Positions 26,900-36,196 of a stretch of DNA of 64,000 bases are shown here, one piece after another (position 1 is the first letter of the stretch; every line of letters starts with the position of its first letter). The notes beneath the pieces are model-generated. The model was not told the origin of the DNA. It searched no databases and worked only from the letters and a program-made list of their open reading frames with translations. The position numbers and the translations under genes are program-made. Location of the stretch: assembly GCA_026391675.1 (NCBI GenBank), contig JAPLDQ010000003.1:1-64000 (forward strand). Reading direction: 5' to 3'. This DNA is from Bacteroidota bacterium (lineage in GTDB: Bacteria > Bacteroidota > Bacteroidia > Bacteroidales > JACABE01).

Positions 26900-29800
26900 A
26901 TTTATATTCATCCCAGCTTTTAATGGCAAGACTTTCCACATCCAGTTTGCATATTGCATAAATAAAAGCACTGGCAAGCCGGGCATTGGTAATTAATGGA
27001 ATATTAAAATCAATGGCACCTCTTCGGATAGCATAATCGTTATTAAGCTCTGATTTAGAAAGATTTTTCGGGATATTAATAACAAGATCAATCTTTCTTT
27101 CCTTAAGATAATCTATTGTATTTGGCTTGGCAGCATCATCCGGCCAGTGCAATACTGTGGCATTTACACCATTATCTTCAAGAAATCTGGCAGAACCCGG
27201 CGTTGCAAAAAGTGAATATCCACGTTCAATCAGCATTCGGGCACTTATAAGCAGTTCAATTTTTGAACGGCTATCGCCTGTTGAAAGCAGTATATTTTTA
27301 CCCGGCACCTTATATCCTACTGAAAGCATAGCCAGCAATAAAGCTTCATAATAATTTTCCCCGATACAACCAACTTCGCCGGTCGATGCCATTTCAACAC
27401 CAAGAACAGGATCAGCTTTCTGCAGACGCGAAAATGAAAACTGTGATGCTTTAATGCCGATATAGTCAAGATCAAAAGCAGATTTTTGTGGTTTTTCTGT
27501 TGGTATGCCCAGCATTATCCGTGTTGCCAGCTCAATAAAGTTTATCTTCAATACTTTTGAAACGAAGGGAAAACTACGGGAAGCCCTGAGGTTACATTCA
27601 ATAACCTTTATATCGTTATCCCTGGCCAGCAACTGCATATTAAACGGACCGGAAATATTTAATGCTTTGGCAATTTCACGGGAAATACGTTTAACTCTTC
27701 TGGCTGTTTCAAAATACATCTTCTGAGCCGGAAAAACCATAGTTGCATCACCGGAATGAACACCGGCAAATTCAATATGTTCAGAAATGGCATACGCAAT
27801 TATCTCTCCTTTGTCAGCTACGGCATCTATTTCAATTTCCTTGGCATGCTGGATAAATTCTGAGACCACAACAGGATATTCTTTTGAAACCTTGGCCGCC
27901 AGTTTAAGGAAATGTTCCAGTTCTTCAGTATTTGAAACAACATTCATTGCAGCACCCGAAAGTACATATGAAGGACGAATCAATAAAGGGAAACCGGCTT
28001 CAGCAGCAAAAACATGAATCTCGTCCATACTGCTAAGTTCTTTCCAACGTGGCTGATCAATCTGCAGCGTATCTAATAAAGAAGAAAAAGTATGACGGTT
28101 CTCTGCCCTGTCAATATCAACCGGGGAAGTACCTAAAACGACTACACCCTGATTATACAATCGCATAGCCAGGTTATTGGCTATCTGGCCTCCGGTAGAA
28201 ACGATTACTCCTTTTGGCTCTTCCATTTCAATGATATCCATTACACGTTCAAATGAAAGTTCATCAAAATAGAGTCTGTCGCAGCTATCATAATCAGTAC
28301 TTACCGTTTCCGGGTTATAATTAATCATTACAGAACGGAAGCCTATTTTTCTGGCAGTTTCAAGTGCATTAACCGAACACCAGTCAAACTCAACCGAACT
28401 TCCTATACGATAAGCTCCTGAACCAAGAACAATAACAGATTTCTTATCATGTACCGGACTGATATCACTTTCAGTAGCATTGTAGGTAAGATAAAGATAA
28501 TTTGTTTTTGCAGGATATTCTGCTGCCAATGTATCAATTTGTTTTGCAAAAGGTGTAATTCCTAGCTGTTTACGGTACATTCTCACTTTAAGCAGTTTCG
28601 AATGCATGGATGCTTCAGGTTTTATAACGAAACGGGCAATCTGAAAATCAGAAAAACCCTTTTGTTTTGCATTGAGAAGTAATTCAGGGGAACATTCTTC
28701 AAGTGATGGACATTGCTTTAGCTTTACCATCATGTCATAAATTGATTTTAGTTTAATTAAAAACCACTTATCAATGCTGGTAAGTTCATGTATCTTATCA
28801 ATACTTAAGCCTTCTTCAAAAGCAGATGCAATGCAATAAATCCTCATGTCAGTTGGATTTGAAAGTGACTCATGAATATCATCAAAGCTAAGGTCAGTAT
28901 TCCCAACGAAACCATGCGTTCCCTGCCCTACCATACGTAAACCCTTTTGAATGGCCTCTTCAAAACTTCTGCCTATAGCCATAACCTCGCCAACACTTTT
29001 CATACTCGAGCCAATCTCTTTGGACACACCGATGAATTTATTGAGGTCCCAGCGGGGAATTTTAACAACAACATAATCCAATGCAGGTTCAAAAAAAGCA
29101 GTGGTTGTTTTAGTTACTGCATTCTTTAACTCATGCAGTCCGTAACCCAATGCAAGTTTAGCCGCAACAAAAGCCAACGGATAGGCTGTTGCCTTGGATG
29201 CCAGCGCAGATGAACGGGAAAGACGTGCATTGACTTCTATCACCCTGTAATCTTCAGAATTTGGATCCAGCGCATACTGTACATTGCATTCTCCGATAAT
29301 TCCTATATTACGGACTATCTGGATTGACAGTTGTCTTAATTTATGATACTCGCTGTTGGTAAGTGTTTGTGATGGTGCTACCACTATGCTCTCACCGGTA
29401 TGAATACCCAATGGATCAAAGTTTTCCATATTGCAAACCGTAATACAGTTGTCGTATTTATCACGGACAACCTCATACTCCACTTCCTTCCAGCCTTTTA
29501 ATGATTCTTCAATTAATATCTGTGAGGAATAGGAAAATGCCTTGTCTGCCAGCCTGAACAATTCATCCTGATTATTGCAAAAACCGCTACCTTGTCCGCC
29601 AAGGGTAAAGGCAGCCCTGACAATAATCGGGAAGCCCAAATCATGGGCAGCTTGCTGCGCATCTTTCACAGATGTTACGGCTAAACTGCGGGCAGTTTTT
29701 ACGTTGATTGAACGTAATCTGTCAGCAAAAATTTGACGGTCTTCTGTATCAATAATGGCTTGCACAGGTGTGCCCAGGACTTTTACATTATATTTATCGA

Positions 29801-30116
29801 ATATACCCTGTTGATAGAGCTCAATTCCGCAATTTAAAGCAGTTTGACCGCCAAAAGCCAGCAGAACACCATCAGGTTTTTCCTTTTGAATAACTTTTTC
29901 GATGAAATGCGGTGTTACAGGAAGAAAATATATCTTATCAGCAACACCTTCCGAAGTTTGAACAGTTGCAATGTTTGGATTTATCAATATTGTAAATATG
30001 CCTTCTTCACGCAATGCTTTTAATGCCTGAGTTCCGCTGTAATCAAACTCTCCTGCCTCACCAATTTTCAGCGCTCCGCTTCCTAAAACCAATACTTTTT
30101 TAATTGAGTGTTCCAT
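26898..30116 (-). CDS. carB: Carbamoyl-phosphate synthase large subunit
   Basis: 1072 aa, full family length. Two tandem homologous halves are visible, each with a pre-ATP-grasp segment (VLGSGALKIGEAGEFDYSGT; VLGSGAYRIGSSVEFDWCS) and an ATP-grasp domain (FTLGGQGSG in the first half, RPSYVLSGAAMNVV in the second). A C-terminal MGS-like allosteric domain follows (about 935-1072, ending with INIPKNLS). Reaction: uses ammonia from CarA, bicarbonate and two ATP to make carbamoyl phosphate for pyrimidines and arginine. It lies 65 bases downstream of carA on the same strand, so the two form an operon. Confidence 0.98.
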   Translation of the reverse strand: MEHSIKKVLVLGSGALKIGEAGEFDYSGTQALKALREEGIFTILINPNIATVQTSEGVADKIYFLPVTPHFIEKVIQKEKPDGVLLAFGGQTALNCGIELYQQGIFDKYNVKVLGTPVQAIIDTEDRQIFADRLRSINVKTARSLAVTSVKDAQQAAHDLGFPIIVRAAFTLGGQGSGFCNNQDELFRLADKAFSYSSQILIEESLKGWKEVEYEVVRDKYDNCITVCNMENFDPLGIHTGESIVVAPSQTLTNSEYHKLRQLSIQIVRNIGIIGECNVQYALDPNSEDYRVIEVNARLSRSSALASKATAYPLAFVAAKLALGYGLHELKNAVTKTTTAFFEPALDYVVVKIPRWDLNKFIGVSKEIGSSMKSVGEVMAIGRSFEEAIQKGLRMVGQGTHGFVGNTDLSFDDIHESLSNPTDMRIYCIASAFEEGLSIDKIHELTSIDKWFLIKLKSIYDMMVKLKQCPSLEECSPELLLNAKQKGFSDFQIARFVIKPEASMHSKLLKVRMYRKQLGITPFAKQIDTLAAEYPAKTNYLYLTYNATESDISPVHDKKSVIVLGSGAYRIGSSVEFDWCSVNALETARKIGFRSVMINYNPETVSTDYDSCDRLYFDELSFERVMDIIEMEEPKGVIVSTGGQIANNLAMRLYNQGVVVLGTSPVDIDRAENRHTFSSLLDTLQIDQPRWKELSSMDEIHVFAAEAGFPLLIRPSYVLSGAAMNVVSNTEELEHFLKLAAKVSKEYPVVVSEFIQHAKEIEIDAVADKGEIIAYAISEHIEFAGVHSGDATMVFPAQKMYFETARRVKRISREIAKALNISGPFNMQLLARDNDIKVIECNLRASRSFPFVSKVLKINFIELATRIMLGIPTEKPQKSAFDLDYIGIKASQFSFSRLQKADPVLGVEMASTGEVGCIGENYYEALLLAMLSVGYKVPGKNILLSTGDSRSKIELLISARMLIERGYSLFATPGSARFLEDNGVNATVLHWPDDAAKPNTIDYLKERKIDLVINIPKNLSKSELNNDYAIRRGAIDFNIPLITNARLASAFIYAICKLDVESLAIKSWDEYK

Positions 30117-30181
30117 AATCTTTCAATGTTTTGATAGATTTTTTCTTTACCAAAAAAATTAACCCGAACTTTTAATATATA

Positions 30182-31264
30182 CTATCTTTTGCCTTTATAA
30201 TTGCTTACCATTTCCAGGAAATCATCAAAAAGAAACTCTGTATCTGTTGGTCCGCTGGATGCTTCAGGATGAAACTGAACAGAAAATATGGGCTTGGTCT
30301 TATGACGCAATCCTTCATTGGTAGCATCGTTCAGATTAATAAACAAAGGCTCCCATTCATCACTTAAACTGGCATTATCAATAGCAAAACCATGATTCTG
30401 TGATGTAATAAAAGCCTTATCGGTACCACACTGCAGTACCGGTTGGTTATGACTGCGATGTCCGTACTTGAGTTTATAGGTATCGGCACCGGAAGCCAGT
30501 GCAATAATCTGGTTGCCCAGACATATACCAAATATTGGCTTATCCTGTTTTAAAGCTTTAGCAACATTAGCTATTGAAGCTTCACACATTTTTGGATTAC
30601 CAGGACCATTAGATAAAAAGAGCCCGTCATATTCCACTTTAGAAAAGTCATAATCCCAGGGAACACGGATAACCGTTACATTTCTTTTAAGAAAATGCCG
30701 GATGATATTATTTTTTACACCGCAATCAAGCAGCAATATCCTTAAAGACCCGTTTCCATAGGTAATAACCTCAGAAGTACTAACCTGAGCCGTTAAGTTT
30801 TCCAGATTTGGGTCAATAAAATCAATATCATCTTTAAAAACAATCTTACCCAATAAAGCGCCACTTTCTCTGATGTGCTTGGTAAGCGCACGGGTATCAA
30901 CACCGGTTATAGCAGGTATTTTGTTTTTTTTAAGCCAGTCACCCAGACTCTGATTTGCATTCCAGTGACTGTAATGCTCTGAATAATCAGCGATTATCAA
31001 TCCACTGATATGCACCTTGTCCGATTCAAAAAAAGAAAACATTTGATTTTCTTCAGTAATACCCGGTACGCCATAATTTCCAATAAGCGGATAAGTGAGT
31101 ACGAGGATTTGTCCTTTATAGGACGGGTCGGTAAAACTTTCGGGATAACCAGTCATAGCAGTATTAAAAACTACTTCACCGGCTACACTTCCCTCATATC
31201 CGAATGAAGTCCCGACATATTCAGTTCCATCCTCAAGCTTAAGTTTTATTTTTAATTCATCCAT
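30182..31264 (-). CDS. carA: Carbamoyl-phosphate synthase small (glutaminase) subunit
   Basis: 360 aa. An N-terminal CarA-specific domain (EDGTEYVGTSFGYEGSVAGE, TGYPESFTDPSY) is followed by a class I glutamine amidotransferase domain (about 170-355) with the nucleophile Cys in FGICLGNQ and the His/Glu pair in FHPEASSGPTDT. It releases ammonia from glutamine for CarB. A -7-like sequence TATCTTTA (7 of 8 positions) lies at 31308-31315 on the minus strand. It is the first gene of the carAB operon. Confidence 0.98.
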   Translation of the reverse strand: MDELKIKLKLEDGTEYVGTSFGYEGSVAGEVVFNTAMTGYPESFTDPSYKGQILVLTYPLIGNYGVPGITEENQMFSFFESDKVHISGLIIADYSEHYSHWNANQSLGDWLKKNKIPAITGVDTRALTKHIRESGALLGKIVFKDDIDFIDPNLENLTAQVSTSEVITYGNGSLRILLLDCGVKNNIIRHFLKRNVTVIRVPWDYDFSKVEYDGLFLSNGPGNPKMCEASIANVAKALKQDKPIFGICLGNQIIALASGADTYKLKYGHRSHNQPVLQCGTDKAFITSQNHGFAIDNASLSDEWEPLFINLNDATNEGLRHKTKPIFSVQFHPEASSGPTDTEFLFDDFLEMVSNYKGKR

Positions 31265-31344
31265 AATCTGAGTCTGATTTTTTTGATAGCTTTCTTAATA
31301 AGCACAATAAAGATACTATAAATTTATTGACATTAGTACACAAT

Positions 31345-31370
31345 AAAAAGGCTGACATAAGCCAGCCTCT
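31345..31370 (-). terminator. Terminator after the DUF6580-like gene
   Basis: On the minus strand, AGGCTG ... CAGCCT is followed by TTTTT, about 20 bases after the stop codon. Confidence 0.75.
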
Positions 31371-31390
31371 AATAATTTTCTTATCAGTTA

Positions 31391-31915
31391 TCAGGCTTTT
31401 GCCAGTACAGGAAACTTAGCCTTGGCAAAATAAAATGCACCAAAGAACAAACTATTGTATGCTAATGTTCCAAGCAGTTCACTTCTGAAAAACGGTAAAG
31501 CCATTTCATAGCATAATCCTAATCCGGCTATTGTATGAGGATAAGCATATTTAACACTTAACCATACAGCAAAATTTGTTACTATAAAAAATAATACCGA
31601 AGAAGCAACAGAAGCAGTTATTGTATTAATTACAGTGGTTTTTCTATTTAATAATAAGCCAATGCCAACCGTAACTGCCAGACTCAAATAAACTGCATAC
31701 ATTTCTGAATAAAATCCTATAAATAAATCGCTGATAAACAGTGCAGCCAGAGGCAGTAAAAAAGCCAGGAATTTGCGATTAATGAAAGTACCGCCAAACA
31801 AAGCAATTGCAGCAATTGGAGTAACATTAGGAATATGTGGCAGTAACCTTGAAAAAGCTGCTACAAATATTACTGAGGCAATAAAAATTAATCTTGGAGT
31901 TAATATTTTCTTCAT
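31391..31915 (-). CDS. Integral membrane protein, DUF6580-like putative transporter
   Basis: 174 aa with about five or six hydrophobic helices. Conserved-looking elements include SRLLPHIPNVTPIAAIALFGGTF near the N-terminus, FISDLFIGFY, and a C-terminal SELLGTLAYNSLFFGAFY. The pattern resembles DUF6580, whose members look like small substrate-binding membrane components, but the substrate is unknown. It has its own promoter and terminator. Family assignment is from memory of the motif, so moderate. Confidence 0.75.
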   Translation of the reverse strand: MKKILTPRLIFIASVIFVAAFSRLLPHIPNVTPIAAIALFGGTFINRKFLAFLLPLAALFISDLFIGFYSEMYAVYLSLAVTVGIGLLLNRKTTVINTITASVASSVLFFIVTNFAVWLSVKYAYPHTIAGLGLCYEMALPFFRSELLGTLAYNSLFFGAFYFAKAKFPVLAKA

Positions 31916-31940
31916 TATGTTTTATATTTATTTGTGTGAA

Positions 31941-31948
31941 CAAAATTA
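31941..31948 (-). promoter_or_regulatory. -7 element TAATTTTG for the DUF6580-like gene
   Basis: TAnnTTTG on the minus strand, 25 bases before the ATG. Confidence 0.55.
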
Positions 31949-32188
31949 TAAAATCTTTTGATTTAAACAGCATTTTTTAATGCAAAATCAAATTATTATA
32001 GATTCCTTTTAATTATAATTATAATTCTAAGTTTCAGCTTTTAAATTTTGACTATATAACATATAAATGAACATGTTAAAATACAAAAGGTCAAATTAAT
32101 TAACATTCTTTAACAATCCAGCTTTAATCAGGATTAAACCTTTAATTTAATTTTAAATCTAATATTCTAAATATTAAACCCAAATATT

Positions 32189-33076
32189 ATGAAAACAAGA
32201 ATTTTAACCCTTACATCATTTATTTTTTTAGCAGTTCTAATTATTACTGCTTGTAAAAAAGATAATCCTGCTCAACAAAATATTTCAGGAATAAATGATA
32301 ATGCTTTAAATCAGCAAAATCAGACTGTTACTAATGAATTGGTTACAACTTCACAAAATGAAGCTATAGCTCAAATGACATTTGAAAACATCGACCAGAT
32401 TGCTGATGAGGCTTATACAAGTTTCACATCAGCCGGTAAATCTGCTACTGCAAATACTAACAGCTTATTGAGTCCTTGTGCTACTAAAACAATTGATACA
32501 ATTACAATTCCACACACACTTACAATTGATTTCGGAACAACCAACTGTTTATGCAACGATGGCAAATACAGAAGAGGTCAGATTGTAATTGCATTCTATA
32601 AACATTACAAGGATTCAGGCGCTGTACATTCTACTACTTTTAATAATTATTATGTCAATGATAACCATATTATGGGTAGCAGATCAAGAATTAACAATGG
32701 TCATAATGCAGCAGGACACTGGAACATTACGACAACAGTTAACAGTATGATTATTTTTGCATTAAGCGGAGATACCTTAAGCTGGAATGCCACTCATAAC
32801 AGAGAATGGCTGCAAGGTTACTGGAGTCCTACAATCTGGGATGACATCACTTTATTAAGCGGTAGTTCAACAGGTCACAGACCCAATGGAACAAATTACA
32901 GCAAAACGATAGTAACACCTTTAAAAAGACATATGCCTTGCCCGTATTTTGTTAGTGGCAGTGTACAGCTAACACAAACCAACAGACCCGTAAGAGTTAT
33001 CAATTACGGTAACGGCAATTGTGATCCATGGGCAACAGTTACAATTAATGGCGTTACGCATATTATACATTTATAA
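32189..33076 (+). CDS. Lipoprotein of unknown function
   Basis: 295 aa. A lipoprotein signal with lipobox LIITAC is followed by KKDNPAQQN. After a helical, Gln/Asn-rich N-terminal part (30-95), the body is beta-rich with GKYRRGQIVIAFYKHY, GHWNITTTVNS, HNREWLQGY and a C-terminal GNGNCDPWATVTINGVTH block. I have an impression of the last block from other Bacteroidota lipoproteins but know no function. It is monocistronic to judge from the perfect palindromic terminator after it. Confidence 0.75.
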   Translation: MKTRILTLTSFIFLAVLIITACKKDNPAQQNISGINDNALNQQNQTVTNELVTTSQNEAIAQMTFENIDQIADEAYTSFTSAGKSATANTNSLLSPCATKTIDTITIPHTLTIDFGTTNCLCNDGKYRRGQIVIAFYKHYKDSGAVHSTTFNNYYVNDNHIMGSRSRINNGHNAAGHWNITTTVNSMIIFALSGDTLSWNATHNREWLQGYWSPTIWDDITLLSGSSTGHRPNGTNYSKTIVTPLKRHMPCPYFVSGSVQLTQTNRPVRVINYGNGNCDPWATVTINGVTHIIHL

Positions 33077-33108
33077 TTAATTTTTATTAATTCAACCAAT
33101 TTATAATA

Positions 33109-33145
33109 AAAGGCATTAAGAAATATTTCTTAATGCCTTTCTTAT
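33109..33145 (+). terminator. Terminator after the lipoprotein at 32189
   Basis: A perfect 32-bp palindrome (AAAGGCATTAAGAAAT and its complement, 33109-33140), followed by CTTATTTT. Confidence 0.8.
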
Positions 33146-33281
33146 TTTAGGTATTGTATAAAAAACACAAATAATATATTGTTATTAAAATTTCACAACT
33201 TTATGATATTAAGAAAATTGCAATGTTTTTATTATGTTTATTAAAAAAATAATTTATGGAATTTAGCTTCATAATAATAGC

Positions 33282-33289
33282 TATTTTTG
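33282..33289 (+). promoter_or_regulatory. -7 element TATTTTTG for the gene at 33314
   Basis: TAnnTTTG ending 25 bases before the ATG at 33314. It overlaps the TTG used by the ORF track, so the later ATG is preferred. Confidence 0.55.
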
Positions 33290-33313
33290 AATACAAATAT
33301 CAGAGTCAAACAA

Positions 33314-35503
33314 ATGAAATTAAAAGCATTGCTTTTTTTGGTTTTTATTATTCAATTTGCTAATATTGGCATTGCTCAAAATAAAAATATTTCCAATATA
33401 TTTCAACTGGATTCAATTTTAAAAGCAAACGTTAATGTAATGAAGCAAATCAATATGAATGATATTGATATGATTATGCTGAATGACTGCAATTTAAATG
33501 AAATTGAATATAATATCGAAATGCTAAAAAATGAAAATATTGCCTCTCATATTGATTTTAAGAAAAAGGAAGAAATTGCCGTTTATGAGCATTTTACTGA
33601 GATTTCTAATCAAGCCAATCAACTAAGAGTAATATTAAATCAATACATCAGTAATTTAGACTTCTGGTATTATAAAAAAGCGATGGAATGCTTATCCAGA
33701 GGGGATTCGATAAATACACTGGCAAATTTCAACAAGTCCTTGCTTTTTAATCCATATTATATTCCTGCCTTGTATCAGAAATCGATGTTATTTCTTGGCA
33801 TTTCTCAAACAAATAATGCATCCGCTATTGCTCAGTTTATCTCAACTAATTTATACCCGAACGGCAATGATTTTCATTTGATTAATGCGTTAAACGAGCA
33901 GATCAGCAAACAATTTAAAACGAGAGGGGAAAGATTTCTTAAAACGCAATACTACAATGAATCATTGGAATTGTTCATGCAGGCTGATACTTTTTGTAAA
34001 TTCATTCATTCCAACGACTGTGAATATTTTAAAAATGGTATTCAATTATCCATAATTGGCCTTTACCATTCCTACTTAAGAGTTGCAGAACAAGCGATGG
34101 AAACTCAGAATTATACCATCGCTGAAAATTTTGTAATGAAAGCCAGAAGTTATGCGTTAATAAACAGAAATACTATTAAAACGGATGAGGAAAGCGATAA
34201 ATTTCTGAAACGTATAGTTGTTAAATATATTGAATTGAGTGTTATTTATAAGCACAGGGCTGATTATAAACAATCTGAATCCTATCTTCAGAAAGTCTAT
34301 TCAATTTGTGGATTAATTAAGGATAATGATTGTGAAGCCCTTATTAATAAAAAAGAACAGGAAGTTAAAATAGCTGAAATCAAAACCACAGCAAAGGATA
34401 CTGTTGCAGTTGCATCAATTCACATTACAGAAAAGGGGAAAGACAATGCTTTAAAATACAAAAAACACAAAAAGACAACTCTAAATAAAATAAAACCAGC
34501 ATCAGAAAAGATAATTGCGAAAAAAACCGTACATACTAAAAAACGTGAAGATGCAGTCTATTCTTCATTAATTGAAATGGGCAATGACTTAACTAATGAA
34601 AACAGAAATGAAGAAGCACTGGAGAAATATTTGGCTGCCAAAGAGAGAAAAAATACAGTTTTAAAATCTCCTGCTAAAGAGCCGGATTCATTAATAAGTA
34701 TTACTGCTGTGAATATTATCGAATCGCAGCTTAAAACAGCTAATTTTCTGATCTGGGCCAATGAATTTGCTATGGTTGATTCCATGTTTCAGAATTGTGT
34801 GAGATTACAGCACAACTATCATCTTGAAAATGATGGCCCTACCAATAAGGCTATCAATGCTTTCAACAAAAAAATAACAGCAAAGAAATGTCAGAATATA
34901 CAGGATGAAATTGAGCAATTGAACAATAAATGCAATAATTATATTGCATTAAAAGACTTTGAAAAAGTACAACTTACTGTAAATGAAGCAGATAATTTAT
35001 TAAAAACTCATACTGAATGTGATTTATCTTCATTGAATACCCTGAAATTAAAACAATTAATCAAACCCGTAACAACTTATTTCAGTCTGAAAGAGAATGC
35101 AAAAAAAGCCCTGGAAAAACAGGATAAACTGCTTTTTTGCCATGATTATACTGAAGCTGATGCTTTATATCATAACTCACGCCTTGATACACTTGGTATC
35201 CCCGATAATAATATTATAGCCTATATAAATTTCAAATCAGATGAAGAACTGATGCTGTATACAGCCGATTATTTTATTGGTAATTATAATTTTAACAATT
35301 GCTTATCGGTACTGAAACTATTAAAAGAAAAGGGAACAGATGCTGTAAAAACTAAAGCCTTGCAGCAGGCGTTAGCTCAAAAGCAATATAATATTGATAA
35401 ACCCTCACAAAATCCATTTGATAAAGAGAAGCAGCTTAAAAATTACACTGCTGATGATAAATGGTTCAGATATTTTAATACTGAATACAGGAAAAGTAAA
35501 TAG
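33314..35503 (+). CDS. Large secreted protein with TPR-like helical repeats, function unknown
   Basis: 729 aa from the ATG at 33314, where a signal peptide begins (MKLKALLFLVFIIQFANIGIAQ). The mature part is almost wholly helical. TPR-like pairs include KKAMECLSRGDSINTLANFNKSL and ALEKYLAAKE, in two blocks (about 120-340 and 420-700). A very basic linker (about 375-415, KKHKKTTLNKIKPASEK) lies between them. Cys residues occur in the helices (SIC, NDCEAL). I recognise no catalytic motif. Inference: a periplasmic or outer-membrane-facing scaffold for protein contacts. Confidence 0.75.
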   Translation: MKLKALLFLVFIIQFANIGIAQNKNISNIFQLDSILKANVNVMKQINMNDIDMIMLNDCNLNEIEYNIEMLKNENIASHIDFKKKEEIAVYEHFTEISNQANQLRVILNQYISNLDFWYYKKAMECLSRGDSINTLANFNKSLLFNPYYIPALYQKSMLFLGISQTNNASAIAQFISTNLYPNGNDFHLINALNEQISKQFKTRGERFLKTQYYNESLELFMQADTFCKFIHSNDCEYFKNGIQLSIIGLYHSYLRVAEQAMETQNYTIAENFVMKARSYALINRNTIKTDEESDKFLKRIVVKYIELSVIYKHRADYKQSESYLQKVYSICGLIKDNDCEALINKKEQEVKIAEIKTTAKDTVAVASIHITEKGKDNALKYKKHKKTTLNKIKPASEKIIAKKTVHTKKREDAVYSSLIEMGNDLTNENRNEEALEKYLAAKERKNTVLKSPAKEPDSLISITAVNIIESQLKTANFLIWANEFAMVDSMFQNCVRLQHNYHLENDGPTNKAINAFNKKITAKKCQNIQDEIEQLNNKCNNYIALKDFEKVQLTVNEADNLLKTHTECDLSSLNTLKLKQLIKPVTTYFSLKENAKKALEKQDKLLFCHDYTEADALYHNSRLDTLGIPDNNIIAYINFKSDEELMLYTADYFIGNYNFNNCLSVLKLLKEKGTDAVKTKALQQALAQKQYNIDKPSQNPFDKEKQLKNYTADDKWFRYFNTEYRKSK

Positions 35504-35629
35504 TTATTGGTTATTAGGTTATTAAGTTATTAAGTTATTAGGTTATTGAGTTATTGAGTTATTGAGTTATTGAGTTATTAAGTTACTGTTTACTGTTTAC
35601 TGATTACTGATTACTGATTTACTGATTTA
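35504..35629. repeat. 8-bp and 7-bp slippage arrays between two convergent genes
   Basis: About ten units of TTATTAAG/TTATTGAG (35504-35586), then TACTGTT and TACTGAT 7-bp units (35584-35625) that reach the smpB stop codon. The array fills the whole gap between the TPR-like gene and smpB. Confidence 0.9.
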
Positions 35630-36076
35630 CTCAGCTTTCCCCCTGTCTATTTCACGTTTTGTATCCTTATCCTTAAGGGTTTCTCTTTTATCGTATAGTT
35701 TTTTACCTTTGGCAATGGCTATTTCAAGTTTTGCCAGGCCTTTTTCATTGATAAAAAGCAGAGTAGGAATTATGGTTAAGCCTTTTTCCTTGGTTTTTGT
35801 TAATATTTTACGGAGTTCACGCTTGTTCAGCAATAGCTTTCTGTCGCGTTTGGGTTCGTGATTGTAATGGGAGCCGAAACTGTATTCAGCAATGTGCATG
35901 TTTTTTATAAAAAGTTCATCCCCCACAAATAAACAATAAGCATCTGTTAAATTTGCCTTACCTTCTCTCAGCGATTTGATTTCGGTACCGGTAATTTGCA
36001 TTCCGGCAGTAAATTTTTCAAGCAGAAAAAATTCAAATGCAGCTTTCTTGTTCTTTATATTAATCTGGTTTGGCAT
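35627..36076 (-). CDS. smpB: SsrA-binding protein SmpB
   Basis: 149 aa, normal length. Seen: [41 protein letters not shown] (read as the OB-fold core), [18 protein letters not shown] and a basic C-terminal tail beginning [15 protein letters not shown], which folds into the ribosome decoding site. Role: binds tmRNA and starts trans-translation; the ssrA gene is 13 kb away in this window. It lies downstream of ddl on the same strand, but a repeat array separates the two. Confidence 0.98.
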   Translation of the reverse strand: MPNQINIKNKKAAFEFFLLEKFTAGMQITGTEIKSLREGKANLTDAYCLFVGDELFIKNMHIAEYSFGSHYNHEPKRDRKLLLNKRELRKILTKTKEKGLTIIPTLLFINEKGLAKLEIAIAKGKKLYDKRETLKDKDTKREIDRGKAE

Positions 36077-36196
36077 TATGTTAAGTAATGGGTTATTAAG
36101 TTATTGGGTTATTAAGTTATTAAGTTACTAAGTTATTAGATTATTGAATATTATTAATGGTTAATGGTTAATTATTCATAATTCATAACTTATAAC
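36077..36196. repeat. 8-bp slippage array between smpB and ddl
   Basis: TTATTAAG/TTATTGGG units (36090-36135), then AATGGTT and ATTCATA/ACTTATA units up to the ddl stop. The words match those in other gaps of this window. Confidence 0.85.

Noticed and set aside
26898-30116. Several plus-strand ORFs of 60-76 aa within carB
   Set aside because: They lie antisense to a full-length, well-conserved gene with no leader or family motif.
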